Positions 1 to 12,653 of a stretch of 64,000 nucleotides of DNA are shown here, one piece after another. A program made the translations under genes and the position numbers. Source of the stretch: Lactuca virosa (Eukaryota; Streptophyta; Magnoliopsida; Asterales; Asteraceae); the NCBI GenBank assembly GCA_928212115.1, contig CAKMRJ010001112.1, forward strand, positions 405,456,598 through 405,520,597. Direction: 5' to 3'. How positions within the stretch are numbered: position 1 is the stretch's first letter; every line of letters starts with the position of its first letter. The notes beneath the pieces were generated by a model. That model saw nothing but the letters and a program-made list of their open reading frames with translations. It ran no database searches and was not told where the DNA came from.

Positions 1-87
1 TGATTCATATTATACATTTGTTGTGATATTGTACATATCGTCCTCCGCCCCCGAACGTTTCCGCTGTTCCTGTTTGGGGGTGTGACA
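1..87. other. Possible end of a repeat or LTR
   Basis: The segment has a GC-rich patch and ends in GGGGGTGTGACA, which resembles the TGTGACA ends of the gypsy LTRs later in the window. There is no partner copy here, so the assignment is weak. Confidence 0.2.
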
Positions 88-96
88 ATCTTTGTA

Positions 97-137
97 GATT
101 CACACTGTGAATATGTGCAGATTCACAGTGTGAATCT
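97..137. repeat. Pair of mutually complementary palindromes
   Basis: GATTCACACTGTGAAT at 97-112 is the exact reverse complement of ATTCACAGTGTGAATC at 121-136. Each is itself palindromic except at its centre. The pair can fold as a 16-bp stem with an 8-base loop, or as two small hairpins. No neighbouring gene explains it. Confidence 0.8.
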
Positions 138-155
138 GAACAGATAACAAAAGTA

Positions 156-159
156 ATAT

Positions 160-242
<83 letters not shown>
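156..242. repeat. (TA)n microsatellite
   Basis: Almost pure TA dinucleotides with one phase slip. Confidence 0.95.
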
Positions 243-244
<2 letters not shown>

Positions 245-392
245 AATTTGATATCAATGAAAGGAGAATAAAAAGTTTATGTATTTTGATATTTTAGATT
301 TTTTATTTCGATAAAGAATACGATCTAAAAACTTAAAAATATAATACTTCATTAGTTCTAAGATTTAAAATGGTTCATTGTTGAACTTTTAC

Positions 393-461
<69 letters not shown>
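393..461. repeat. Compound (GT)n(AT)n microsatellite
   Basis: Short GT run passing directly into AT repeats. Confidence 0.95.
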
Positions 462-463
<2 letters not shown>

Positions 464-2711
464 TATCATTGTTTAATTATTTAATTTTTTTTTTTATAAA
501 TTTTAAAATAACCCTCAACTATGAAAGTTACAGTTGTCCCCCTTAGGATGATTCCATCTTAGGAATCGAGAATTCCAACTAAAGGTGCAAATATCTTCTC
601 TTCATCTCCTCTTTCGTTTCTCGCATAAGATATGGTCCCATCAAAGGTCTACATTTAACAAGAACCAAGTCAATCACTTTCCTCCATGACTTATTGGTCT
701 TCCAATCAATAATTTCATCAGGTTTTTCGATCAACCGTTTGTTTTCATCTATTCAAATCTCATCCAATGACATAAGATCAACCTTATCACGAAGCCATTT
801 ACTTATACTTCTTGTATACATAATGGATAGTCCCCAACATACAAAGACACACAAATAATTCTATTACAATATTGATCCCCATCATTAAATATTGATTAAA
901 GTAAAAAACCAAGGTTCTTCATCGAGAAAGTTCATCACACCTCACTTTTGTCGGTCGTCAATATTTAGCATCAAGAAGACGTTGATCAATACATTAATTT
1001 ATTTTACATCTTGATGATTAATTAATATGGTTTCGCTCTATGGTTTATATTTATGCTAACACATAACTCATGTTCTCAAATTCCTATTTTTCAGTAGCAG
1101 TTGCATTTCTTCAGCACCATTTTGTTATTTAAGCATTGTAATTGTTTAATCTTTTTAAATTGAACCAACTTCCTCTCCTCATTCCTGTGAATTTCTTAGG
1201 AGGTTGACCCCCTCGAACAAGGTCATGTTAGTTTTACTAATTGTTAACAAAAAAGCTCTTGCAAGAGTTGCTACAGTGGATCTTAAAACACAATTTTTCC
1301 ATACAGAAAAACAATTACCACATAATTAGAAAGATACTTATAACTATATATGTATCGACGAATATTAGCTAATTCATTGTGATCACCCTGGACTTTTATG
1401 TACCACTAGTGTCACAAAGGCTTTGATACTACACAAATAAATAATATAAAGTTAGGATCATTTTTAAACGAATCCAGTAAGACTAGTATTTTTGTACAAC
1501 ATCCTAACATGATGATATGACCTCACCCCCAACAAGATAGAAACGAATCATATGTTATTTCAAACTTTTATTGAATCCATGGGAAAGAATCTAGCAAAAT
1601 TACACAAACTAAAGAAACATACAAAGAGTTTTGATTCCGGTGGATCTCTCCATTGGAGCAATCCACTTTAGGAGTACTACTACTGCTTTCGTATGTGAAA
1701 TTATTTTGTTTGTTTTATATCCCAAGTGGGGTAATTGATTTAATTGGGCACCAAATGATGTTGGGGTTAAGTGGCATATGATGTAATTGTAGGGTTAAGT
1801 GTGTAGTGTTTGTGAGGAGTACTAATTGTGGGTGGTATTAAGAGTACACAACTTTGCCAAAATAATTGAACCCTACTTTCTGATTTGGATATTCACCTTT
1901 CATAATTTTATTGATATTTGTTGTGGTGGGAGTGACGTTTCCTTTGATTAATGACATAACTTGGAACAAACTTTGGGCCATCTACTAACCTAACCTATGT
2001 GGTGCACCATATCTAATAAAGTGTTCTTTCTAAAAGCAAAATAGATAAGGTGGTCATCGGATTGTAATGATTATTATGAATGTATCAAATAATTTATAAA
2101 GAATATGTTAAGATTTTTGTAACGTTATCGGTTATAGGCATTATTGGTGAGGAGGAAACAACAAATTTGTTTGTTGGGGCTGACGCTACATGGTTCCAGT
2201 TGAGATTTAAATTAATAGTTTAAATACAAGAAGAGCTAAATGGCCATTCATACAATTTATGTAGTTTTTTAATAAAATGTGTTTATATTTTACTTTAAGG
2301 TTAATTTCATAAAATAGTTTATATATTGGAGTTTCTCGGGGTTAAATGTCAATTATATTTTTTCTTTGAGATATATTTTGTATTTTTTCATTTTTATCGA
2401 AAAAATCCTCAAAACTTTTATTTTTTTCCGGAAAAACCTAACCTTTTATTTTTTTCCTAAGAAACTCTAACATTAGACATTATTTTTCAAATTTTTTAAA
2501 AAAAAAAAAAAAAAAAAAAGAAAACTAAAAGACCTATTCGAAAAAAAAAAATGCTAACTCCTTCTCAAGAAAAAAAAAAACTTTTAATCCCAAAAGAACA
2601 AAAAATATTAACCCATTATTTCAATACTAAAATATATCAGTTTTAGACACATGTTAAATTGATTAAAAATGTATATATGTATGTCATGCTGCATAAACTC
2701 GTAAAACACAA
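462..2711. other. AT-rich DNA, no gene recognised
   Basis: No open frame with recognisable protein content on either strand. Homopolymer A runs occur at about 2500-2580. Nothing repeat-like with a partner elsewhere in the window was found. Confidence 0.5.
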
Positions 2712-3617
2712 AATAATATTGGGATAATGGCTTAAAAAGGTAATGTATTTTTTGATTTGTACATATTTAATCACTAAATTTGTTATTATTATTTTTTTGT
2801 TCACAATTGCCCATTGAACTTGTTTGAACCATTCAAAAAACATCATTATGACCTTCAATCGTAGGTTTATCCGGTTTCCGACGATGCTCTTGTCATCTTC
2901 TCCCGCAAGACTCCAACGTTCATGATTTTTCCGATGATGCTCCGGTGTATTGATGTTCTTATGTGTGTGCGTATGTTTGTTTGTGTATGTGTGTGTATTC
3001 ATTTGATAAAAAAAACCCAAAAGTTCATGTGTGTATATATTCATCTGCAAAAACCCAGAAGTTCATGGATCTGAGTTTGTTTCTTTAAATATTAGATGAA
3101 CCCTAAATCGGATGCACACACACAATGATCTTCAAGGTTTGTAGATCTTCATCGTGTTCATCTTCTTCCCAAATATGATGTTCGAGCATGTTCATCTTCT
3201 TTCCAAAAACAATTTCCAAGAACATAGAAGAAATCGATTTTGTATGAGTTGGTTCAAAGGATAATGCATCGACGAACTTTTACATTGTGATGCATAGTTT
3301 TCACTTTGTTGACTTCCAAGAATAAAGAAGATGAACACGGTGAAGACGATGAACATCAGATTTGGAACAACACTCTGATTTCAAAACATGATGGAACAAA
3401 TTTCGATTTCAAGAACATGATATGTAAAACAAGATGATCCATGACAAATTCGTCATCAGAAACCCAAAAACCCAAAAACCCAAAAACACTTTTCATCGTG
3501 TGTGTGTGGAAATCGTTTTATTTATGGGAATCTTTTGATGAACACATACAATATGAAATCGAAATCGGAGTGTTGTTTCTTGAAATTGTTTGATTTCTAG
3601 GAAGAAGATGAACACAA

Positions 3618-3766
3618 TATAGAATATTGCATATTTCTTGAATGTTTATCCTCTATAATTTTAGTCATTATCCTCTCCTTTGTTTCCGTTAGTTTTGTTT
3701 CCTTTTGTATCTATTTAAGCCTCTCGGCTGTTTAATGAGTAATATAATAACACCATCAATTTCTAG
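3618..3766 (+). repeat. Cop-A 5' LTR
   Basis: 149 bp, beginning TATAGAATATTG and ending TTTCTAG. It differs from the 3' LTR by about two substitutions and a 3-bp length change. The ends lack the usual TG..CA, in both copies. Confidence 0.9.
3712..3719 (+). promoter_or_regulatory. Candidate TATA box of Cop-A
   Basis: TATTTAAG lies about 50 bp before the LTR end and is present in both LTRs. It is the only TATA-like site in this short LTR. Confidence 0.35.
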
Positions 3767-3767
3767 A

Positions 3768-3779
3768 TGGTATCAGAGC
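3768..3779 (+). other. Cop-A primer binding site (initiator tRNA-Met)
   Basis: TGGTATCAGAGC, the standard plant copia primer site complementary to the tRNA-iMet 3' end, directly after the 5' LTR. Confidence 0.9.
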
Positions 3780-3818
3780 GAACTCAAAAACCCTCAATAA
3801 ACCTGTTCTTCCTCTAGG

Positions 3819-4762
3819 ATGACAGGATCCGATCCAAAAGACAAAAGCGGAGAAGGCTCCAGCTCTTCGATTAATCATAACTCTCCATTCTACCTTCACC
3901 CTTCCGACGTCCCCAAACAGATTCATGTTAATGAAGTACTCACAGATTCCAACTATATAGATTGGTCACAGGAGATGGAAAACTTCCTCTTCGCCAAGAA
4001 TAAATTCGAATTTGTCGATGGGACCATTAAGAAGCCAGAAAAGGGAGCCAAGGATTACATGTTATGGATGAGGTGTGACGCCATGGTGAAAGGATGGCTC
4101 ACCGCATCCATGGAAAAGCATATCCGGGACAGCGTCAAATACGCCAACACTGCGTCTCAGATGTGGGCCTGATCTACATGAACGATTTGGCAAGGAAAGC
4201 TCTCCTAGAGCTTATGAACTCAAACAGAAAATTGCTTCGACGAGACAGGATGGAACCTCCGTTTCCATTTATTATACGAGCCTTCGTACTCTTTGGGATC
4301 AAGTCTCGTCGATTTTACCTTTCCCTAAGTGCTCTTGTGACGGCTGCTCATGCAACGTTGGAAAAGAAATAAACGAGTTCCGGGAGAAAGAACGCTTATT
4401 TATACCAATTCCTCATGGGACTCGATGCAGAATTTGTAGTGATCAAAACACAGATCCTCGCAACAAAGCCCACACCATCCTTGGACACTGTCTATCACTT
4501 GGTTTCAGAAGATGAAAGACAAAGAACTATCTCCAATGACAGGAGAGCACCACCCAAACCTGCTTCTTTCAAGGCGTTCCAAGGAAAGAGCACCAACTTC
4601 AACCCGCCAAAGGAAAAGAATTTTCAGAAAAGCTTCAAGGAGAACAAAGAAAAGAAGGAAGATGAACAATGCACGTTCTGCGGTAGAAACGGGCACAAAC
4701 GAGATGGATGTTTCAAACTTATCGGTTACCCGGAGTGGTGGCCAGGAAAGAAAGGAGAGTAA
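3819..4762 (+). pseudogene. gag: Cop-A gag (broken)
   Basis: The capsid polyprotein starts at the ATG at 3819. The first ~117 codons show the copia gag N-terminal domain (FYLHPSDVP, then DSNYIDW and DGTI). The frame shifts near 4170, and the middle domain continues in other frames to 4762. A CCHC zinc knuckle is readable at about 4675-4716 (CTFCGRNGHKRDGC), followed by the IGYPEWWPG tail typical of this lineage. It would bind element RNA and build the cytoplasmic particle. At least two frameshifts make it non-functional. Confidence 0.85.
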
Positions 4763-4915
4763 AACAAGCCAAGGGCTGCTTGCACAGAGACAGAGGGCAG
4801 TCCTATACCGGAATTAACCAACGAACAATATCAGTTGTTCATGAAGCATTTCTCCACCAGCAACGAGTCGGTAGGACCAAAGGCAAACATGGCAGGTAAA
4901 TGATGTAATGATGAC

Positions 4916-5690
4916 TGGGTTATTGATTCCGGATGCACTGAACACATAACATATCTTTCTGATATACTTGAAAATAAAAAAATTACACCCTTTGAAAGAC
5001 CTGTTGTCATACCTAATGGTGAGTCCATTCCTGTTAGAGGAAAAAGGAGATTGTACACTCACAAGGGAAGTTAAGCTCAATGGGGTCTTGTGGGTACCAA
5101 ATTTTAAATGCAACCTTCTTTCGGTGACTCGAATAACTAACGACCTGCAGTGTGCTGTAACTTTCTTTCCCAATTTCTGTGTCATGCAGGGACTTCGTAT
5201 GAAGAACTTGATTGGAGCGGGTAGACGTGAAGGGGGGTTGTACCATATGAGCATGGTCAATGAAAGAAAAGCAATGCTGACATCTACTGACACTTGGCCT
5301 AAAAGGTTGGGTCATGCTTCGAAGGGAAAGCTCTCAAAGATTCATTTTATTAAAGGCAATCCAGTTGTTTTTAGTAATATAAATTGTGATTCTTGTGCAA
5401 AGGCAAAATTAGCCAGGACACCTTTTCCCATTAGCATCAATAAAACAACTTCAATATTTGATCTTATTCATTGTGACATTTGGGGTGGGTATCGAATACC
5501 CTCATATACAAAAGCAAACTACTTTCTCACAATAGTTGATAATTTTAATAGAGTTGTGTGGGTGTTTCTTATTAAACATAAAAGTGATGCAAGTAGGTGT
5601 CTCATGGATTTTCACAAGATGATAAAGGTCCAATTTGGAAAATCCATCAAGAAGATTAGATGTGATAATGGTGGAGATTTCACCTCCAAC
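4916..5690 (+). pseudogene. pol: Cop-A protease and N-terminal integrase (broken)
   Basis: The protease active-site region begins WVIDSGCTEH at about 4916. The frame changes at an A run near 5041-5045. Integrase follows: a zinc-binding HHCC region ending CDSCAKAK, then the first catalytic Asp in HCDIWGG and the second in CDNGGDF at about 5660-5680. The sequence then stops dead at 5690, where Cop-B is inserted. The missing Glu part resumes at 13430. Confidence 0.85.
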
Positions 5691-6461
5691 TGTTGGGTTT
5701 TGAGCATTTTAACACTCCTAAGGTGTTCATGCAACCCTAAATACCTTGGATCTATGTTTTCACCAATTATACATACAAATGGTTTCCAAGGTATTAAACC
5801 TACAACTACCATGCATTTGATATAAACCATATAATATACTAGTTAGGATAACATACCTTTTGATGGAGCTTGAAGTCTTGATGTATCTAGCCTTAAGAGC
5901 TTAGCCCCAATAGTGTGGCAGCCTCAAGTGGAATCACAACACATCATGAACAAAGGATGAACTTGAGAGAGAATCTTCATGCACCCAAAACCACCATGAT
6001 CTCCAAGAATACCCTTTTCGATTTTGGGCAATGAAGTATGTATTTATATGTGGGATTTCTAGGGTCATGGATATAACCCAAATCCATACCCATGGGTCTT
6101 ATGATCCATGGTTCATGTGACCCAACTCTTTATGTATCCATACATAAACTTGGTCCAACATGGATCATAAGCCCAACACATATAAATATAACTAATTGTC
6201 ATAATTAGTCCCCATAGATTTAATTAGTCTCTTTTGATCACTAAATTAATTCCAAATTAATTATTGATCAATACTAATTAAAACATATGATTTCATATTA
6301 ATATATTATAACTTATAATATATTAATAAACCATAAATTACCTTCTCTCAAAAGTCCATCCTAACAAATTGTCCTGATGATATGCAACCCAAATGGACCA
6401 TGCTACACTCGGGTCGAGTACATACCAATGATAGTTATGGACTTACACATCTAATCCAACA
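5691..6461 (-). repeat. Cop-B 3' LTR
   Basis: On the + strand it begins TGTTGGGTTTTGAGC and ends CTAATCCAACA. The same LTR family recurs at 12654, 42556, 43476 and 46913, always in this orientation. Adjoining 6462-6475 is, on the minus strand, a purine-rich AAGTGGGAGAC polypurine tract. Confidence 0.93.
6041..6048 (-). promoter_or_regulatory. Candidate TATA box in Cop-B LTR
   Basis: TATAAATA on the minus strand. The right LTR has one substitution here (TATAATTA), so the other copy is weaker. Confidence 0.4.
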
Positions 6462-8114
6462 GTCTCCCACTTGGATAAGTCTAAAACTATTATTGCAAGT
6501 ACGACTTCATAACCCGACTAGCAATCGTAGCTCTTAAAGCCGCTGTCGAACTCTGAACAAATCAATGACGCGTCCATTAGATAATGGATCATATATTCCT
6601 CCATTCTAGATATCATATGGACTGAGACATGGATTATAATCATTCTCTCTGTCCATTTGTTGTTTCCCGATTTCCGATTTATGACGACTGACTAATTGAA
6701 CAAATCAAATCAGTCCAGGCTTGGCCAAGCACTTCGGGGTGTCATCACTAAATCATCGAGGGACCCACAAATATCACTTTTATCCTTATGAGGTAAAAGG
6801 AATGGATAAACTTCGACTCATATGCTTGTACTAACTACTTGTTGAATCATACACAAAGGCATGTTTTATAACATCGAGTTACCAATGCGTTTTCATGCAA
6901 TCAATGTATAACCAACTCATAGTCCACAACTCATATCTCTAGGTTTGAAGAATATAGGATATTATCGTCTCATGATTCACTCGTGATAAAATCCATGAAG
7001 TGATTCAAATGAGCGTGGGTTTAATCCAATACTCAGAACTTATGAGTACTCATGAATGTTGCAGCTAAATCTAGCCACCTAGACAGACTACAGACCCATT
7101 CATGATAGTCTTGCTTCATACCTACTTCCAACGTATGACCTACTGTGGATGTTTGAATAACCTAGTTATTCGGGAAGTCAAAACATGAAAAGTGAAACAC
7201 AAGAATAATACTAATCCTATATGGCCCCAACACTTTGAGTGTAAATAAAAACCCTTTAATCTAAGCACCATATTGATTACTCATTATTCATTGTATAATT
7301 TTTCGATTTATCAACTTAATACTTGAATTAAAACAATAGTCATGCCATGCTCCAAGCATGCATACTATGTTTACCTACGGTCCTTTATTTTGTGAAATAG
7401 ATCAATTAAATACGACTCCAATGATGCTCATTTCATAATCCTAATCCTTTTTGTAAATGTAAGAATACCAAAATCTTGCCATTTACTGTAATTTGTTAGA
7501 TTTTAAACTTATATGCAATGATTCTCTTGTAATGACTATGCACAAGAATCACAAAGATTTGGCAACAGACATTACAAAGTATTCCAATGGAGATCAACTC
7601 CATGGAAACGAAATCTCATATTCAAAGTACATTGCTTTGAACATCCTTCTTGCATTAAGTTTTCTAATCTTACACAGGTTGAATAACTTCCACCTATGAG
7701 AATATTTCCATATTCTCATTTTGACTATCACTTCTGAACAAGAGTTGCCTCCTTTCAGAATATGTTAATATGGTCCTTCCAAAATTAACACTATACTTCC
7801 AACTGTCCCTGAGCAACCAATCTTTGGTAAACCTTAGATTGTCCTCGACAATTGTTTAATCATTTTAGTCATATCCAATTCTAGACCATTTCCCTTCTTA
7901 ATGCCCCAGGCATTTTGAAAATTTAGAAAGGATAAATATTATAGCACATGTAATCGATCCTATACCCGAAGCATATGGGACACGATTCATGCTATAAAAT
8001 TTTTATTTGCCATGATCTCAAATTTTGACTATGAGGAAGGATGCCGTAATCATAATCGAATTTTGAGAACGCAATACATAGAATTTTCTTATGTTGAACC
8101 ATTCCAACATAAAA

Positions 8115-8176
<62 letters not shown>

Positions 8177-10259
8177 TTGACTAAAGGTGATTAAAATCTC
8201 AATCTAAGCTTTTAGAATTGAAATGAAGTATATGATCCCCCTTAATTATAGCAAAACAACTTTTCCAACCCCTGCAACTTCAAGAATTGAAACTTTGTTT
8301 TTCTATAATTAACATTGCTAACTTGCAATACTTTTCATAATTATCATGCTCCCACTAACATGATGATTATTAGCATAACATTTATGCTCCCACTAGCTTT
8401 GACATGTATCAAAAAACAGCTGGACTTCTAGAAGTCAATACTTTATTGACTTTCTTACTAAAGTTCATATTTATGATACAAGATTGCTTTGACAAGACTT
8501 TATCAAAATCATACACCTTTTCTTAGATAGCTCACATGTGTGTCTAAACAATTTCAGAACTATGAAAAGGGATGTCGTAATCATACTCTCAATTGTTTAG
8601 ACCTTTTTCCATTCTCACAAGTCCATGTTAGTGTGTTGGTTAACCACACGCGCTCCACTAATGACTTTGAGAATGCAAATATCACAATTGCTATCTACTT
8701 AAAATCTACTTAGTGAAAGCGTTTCCTCACCATCATTTTCATGAATCGGAGAGAAACCTTATGACACTTAGATTTTTTATGGTGCATGTGTTCCTATCCA
8801 TGTGAATTTGTCAAAACCGTAATCACACGACAAGGTTAGCGACAAATCCAAACTCATATGGACTGAACTTGTTCAATCTTAATTTCTTGACACCCGACAG
8901 CACAAGGGTCTACCATTGCTTCCAGGTTGTTATGCAACCAATTGAGAAATCATAGAACTCATATGAAAAGTCAACTTTTAACTGGAATAGACACATAAAT
9001 AAGAATATGTCAACATGATAGGTTACAAACCTCAAGTCATGGGCAAGTGATTAACAATACTCTTGATTAGTTCTTGAAACTATCTCAATATATTTTAAGA
9101 CTCCCACTGACCTCTTGACATATAAGATTCCCTTTGTCAAGAGTCAGTGCAGATTCTTATCAAGTTAAACACTTCTCACAATTGGTCTTAGTTGGTCTTT
9201 GTTTTATCCAAAACATCACAACTTACCAATTTCAGATGTACAAGAGTAAGAAACATGTTAATCTTCATTTGATAGGTGTTATAAACCTTTATTAGAATTA
9301 TGTCACTCAAGTTACAATCTTAGAGTATGACTCTAAGATTTGATTTTGGAACAAAGTACAATTTATCTTTTGATTTAACCATTTCAACAATTCATGATTC
9401 CTCTCCTTAATCAAACAAATGCACTAAGGTGTCTTTAGAGAATCAATTGTGATATGGTTTCACAATCACTAAGATAGTCATAAAACAAGATACTTAAGTA
9501 CTCTCCCATCTCTTCAGATTGGAGAAACTTTTATCTTTCTGCCTTATTTGATTCTTCTCATCCGTTCCGCCATACATTGAAACTTTTCCAATGTTTCAGA
9601 ATTACACTTAAACTTGTAAGCATAAACCATATTTACTAAACTTTAGTAAATCATAACGAATAATCGTATTGACCTTTGTGGTTAACCTGATCAGCGCACA
9701 ACCAATTGTACCCAATCCTTTAGTCCTTCACTCGACTCACACATACATGTGAACAAGGTCTTAGTCTTAATTTCCCAAAGATGAAAATTCTCATTCATCA
9801 CACAATACAACTTGCATGATTCCAAGTTTCTATCAAACTGAAACTTAGGTGATGAGAATCTTTCCTTATTTGGTAAATTATGACACTACCATAAATGAAA
9901 CAATCAAATTTTATTTTCCAATATTGCTTTCAATGGAAACATATAAACAACAATTTTTCACAAATGCCATTGTAAGGATACTTAAAATAAATAAATCAAA
10001 ACCTTTTTTTAAACTTGCGGAAAAATATTATCCATACAATGCAAATACATATGAAAACTATGTTGATATCTATTCCTAAGCAATTTATTGTAACTCTTAA
10101 GCAGTTGCTCAAAATTCTGATCACCGAACCATTTTCGCGATCTGAATCAGCATACTCTTTCTTTAAGCTTTCTTTGATTTTCTAAAACATAAAAATGTAA
10201 TTAGATTACATTATGTATTAAGAATCTCCAAAAGATACTTAATAGAGTTAGATAATGGA
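6462..10259 (-). other. Cop-B interior, no recognisable pol
   Basis: This occupies the place of pol in the related Cop-G, but I can read no protease, integrase or reverse transcriptase motif in any frame. The first ~1.8 kb is clearly homologous to the Cop-F interior (44230-46085). It is either strongly decayed pol or unrelated filler of a non-autonomous derivative. Confidence 0.6.
8119..8174. repeat. (TA)n microsatellite in Cop-B
   Basis: The homologous site in Cop-F (about 45978-45990) has only a few TA units, so this tract expanded, or that one contracted, after the copies separated. Confidence 0.9.
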
Positions 10260-10265
10260 CTCTAC

Positions 10266-10806
10266 CTAAACTTTTGACTTTACCAGATCTTTCAGGTAAA
10301 TCTGGCAGCTTCGTAACCAATGCCTCTTCTTTTGGCAAAAGAAACATATGGACTCTTTGGAAATGGTACATGAGACTATCTCAGACTTATCCTTTCTCTT
10401 TACCATTAGGTCAAATGACTTGACCATGGCCGATCCCTTTCCATTGGGAAGAGAAAGCTTTTCTGGACTTCTAATGTTACCATTGTCAATGTCCATGGAA
10501 GTTTGGGAAGTTGATCTTCCAATAAAATTTTACTTTACCAGTGCCGCAAGTCATTGCTGATTTAGCAGCATCAAGCAAATATGTAAGATCATTAAGGGTC
10601 ATGTCTTGATCTGTCATCAGGGTGTGACTGAAGAACCAAGTCAACAGCCAGCTACCTCGAGACTTCGACACCTGACTCTCCCGGCTTGTCAATAGGGATT
10701 GAGTGACCTTGAATCTTTCAAGTATTTGAACTTGTGGGATAGGGAGAATAATTGGAGGAGGTGGAGGAAGTGAAGCATGATTTCCATTCCCATTAATGCA
10801 CAACAA
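10266..10806 (-). pseudogene. gag: Cop-B gag remnant with zinc knuckle
   Basis: On the minus strand a CCHC knuckle is readable at about 10305-10350 (CFFCQKKRHWLRSC), followed by a YLKDLVKSK tail matching the lysine-rich linker of related copia gags. Upstream residues (to 10806) are in another frame and only loosely gag-like. The protein is truncated and frameshifted. Confidence 0.65.
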
Positions 10807-12639
10807 AGGGATTAATCTTTCACCTTGATTGCCATGTGGGATATCATCTTCAATAGGAAAGCTTGTTCCTAAAGATTTGGGAAGACCATAGTTGTCTTAA
10901 CTAGACATCTATAATGGGAGAAATTCAAGTTTAGTTGATTTAAAGTCCTTAATATAACACCCAATATGAAATATTAAGGCTAGGATGCAACAACCTATTT
11001 ATAACCGGAAGAGGGATGCCGTAATCCAAGCTATAAAATAGTTGAAGGTAGGTAAATGACGATTTACCAATTTCCACCATGAAAACGAAATATAATTAAG
11101 TTTTAATTGGATTTGAAACTCCTAGATCTTTTAAGATACATTGAACTTTCAATGGCATGTTTGAATCTCGATTGTGCCCTCTCAAGTTTGTGATTGGGAT
11201 GCCGAGGATCATAAACAAGGTGTGAAGAACCATGCAAATTGACTTGGTACCCTCAACTTTATCACCTAATTGATGTGCCGGTTAACCACATGCGCTCCAC
11301 CAATCTATGATAAACTTAAGTTACCCTTCGCCACACATTGTCAGTCCCATGTTAGTGTGTCGGTTAACCACACACGCTCCACTAACGACTTAACAAAGGT
11401 GCAAAGTGTAATTTCATGGGTTAGCACTGTTTCACATTTTCCTAAGTAACTAAGATTGAGAATTTATAAGTGTTTAGTTACTTAGTATTTATCATTATAC
11501 TTTTAATGAAAGGAGAATTAGAGTCTTATCCTACCCGTTCGGCTAACGACCCTCCACCAGTCAAGGAAGCGGTGGGTGAGAGTGGACACCCATTAAACTG
11601 CCATTTTATAGGCAGTAACCTTATACCCCCCCCCCCTTATAGACCGGCTTCGTGAATAAGGCCTACTAACGGTAAGATTGACTTTATCTTATACATATCT
11701 ATATAATTAAAAATTATAAATAATAGTATAAGGGTTGAATTTTAAACTTTTAAAATTCTAGGGTTTGATTTGGAATTAAAGTATACATGGGGAGGTAACT
11801 TTGCAAATTCCAAAACTTGAGGGCAAGTACTGAAACTTTTCAAAACGCTTGGATTTTCATAACTTATGAGTTTAATTAATGTTTTAAAGACTTTAATGAA
11901 AAGACTCTTGAACATCCATAACTTGATGACAAGTTATGGAGTCATAAAACAATTTAATGAGGAAAAGACTCTTCATTTTGTAACCTATGGCACTTTTATG
12001 AGTTTTAAGATTCATAAATGTGAATTTTCTTGTAACTTGAGGACAAGTTACAAAAACACATTTTATGAACTACTTTTAGATCAATTTGGATTGAAAACAA
12101 CTAACACATAGTTTTTTTTCATTAATCTAAATTAACTCATAAAACAAGGTGACACAAAAAACTTGGTAATCCATAACTTGAGGACAAGTTATGGAGTCCA
12201 TACAATGTCATTAAGATCAAGAATTACACTAACAAACAATTTGTACATAATTCCTATGATCTACCAAAACTCATAAGCATGAACAATCCATATCAACAAT
12301 TTTCAAGAATCATATAAACATATATAAAACTTGAAACTTTGATAATAATTTTGAAATTAGTTTACCATAATCATTACCACATTAAAAACAGGTTTTATAA
12401 GTCCAAAACAGTTTAAGGTAATGATTCTAGACCATTTCCAGCCTTAATAGTCGAAAATATGTTGTCTGGGGGTCCAACTCGTCGAGTGCAAGAACCAACT
12501 CGACGAGTTGGATGAATTTGTGCATGGACTCGGTAAGTCCATCAATGGACTCGGCGAGTCCACTGTCCAGAACAGCAGAAAATCGATTTTTTCATCATTT
12601 TTCAGCAATTTGCATCAAGTATAATTGAAAACAAGCCTA
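10807..12639 (-). other. Cop-B 5' leader region
   Basis: Non-coding stretch between primer site and gag, homologous to 53269-54368 of Cop-G. It carries recurrent GGTTAACCACA..CGCTCCACY motifs (11281 and 11363 regions; a third lies at about 8640) and repeats of TAACTTGAGGACAAGTTA (about 12040 and 12175). A run of 10 C lies at about 11627. Confidence 0.6.
12475..12561. repeat. Cluster of four ACTCGNCGAGT palindromes
   Basis: CAACTCGTCGAGTG, CAACTCGACGAGTTG, GGACTCGGTAAGTCC and GGACTCGGCGAGTCC lie 21, 30 and 21 bp apart, just downstream of the Cop-B primer site in the leader. The same core motif is abundant in the unrelated gypsy LTR at 55337-55610. Confidence 0.85.
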
Positions 12640-12652
12640 GGCTCTGATACCA
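12640..12652 (-). other. Cop-B primer binding site
   Basis: The minus strand reads TGGTATCAGAGCC one base from the LTR end. Standard tRNA-iMet primer site; it fixes the element orientation. Confidence 0.92.
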
Positions 12653-12653
12653 C

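Noticed and set aside
2643..3050. Minus-strand 135-codon open frame with His/Thr-rich repeats
   Set aside because: It covers the Mu-1 inverted repeat and a GT-rich stretch; no domain and low complexity.
3768..3779. tRNA-like matches at several TGGTATCAGAGC sites
   Set aside because: These are retrotransposon primer binding sites, 12-13 bases long, with no tRNA fold around them.
5686..5696. Perfect palindrome CCAACTGTTGG at the Cop-B left junction
   Set aside because: It is the target duplication CCAAC meeting the LTR start TGTTGG; other insertions of the family (GTTAT) do not show it, so likely coincidence.
8012..8194. Open frame ending in Ile-Tyr repeats
   Set aside because: The repeats are simply the translated (TA)n tract inside Cop-B.
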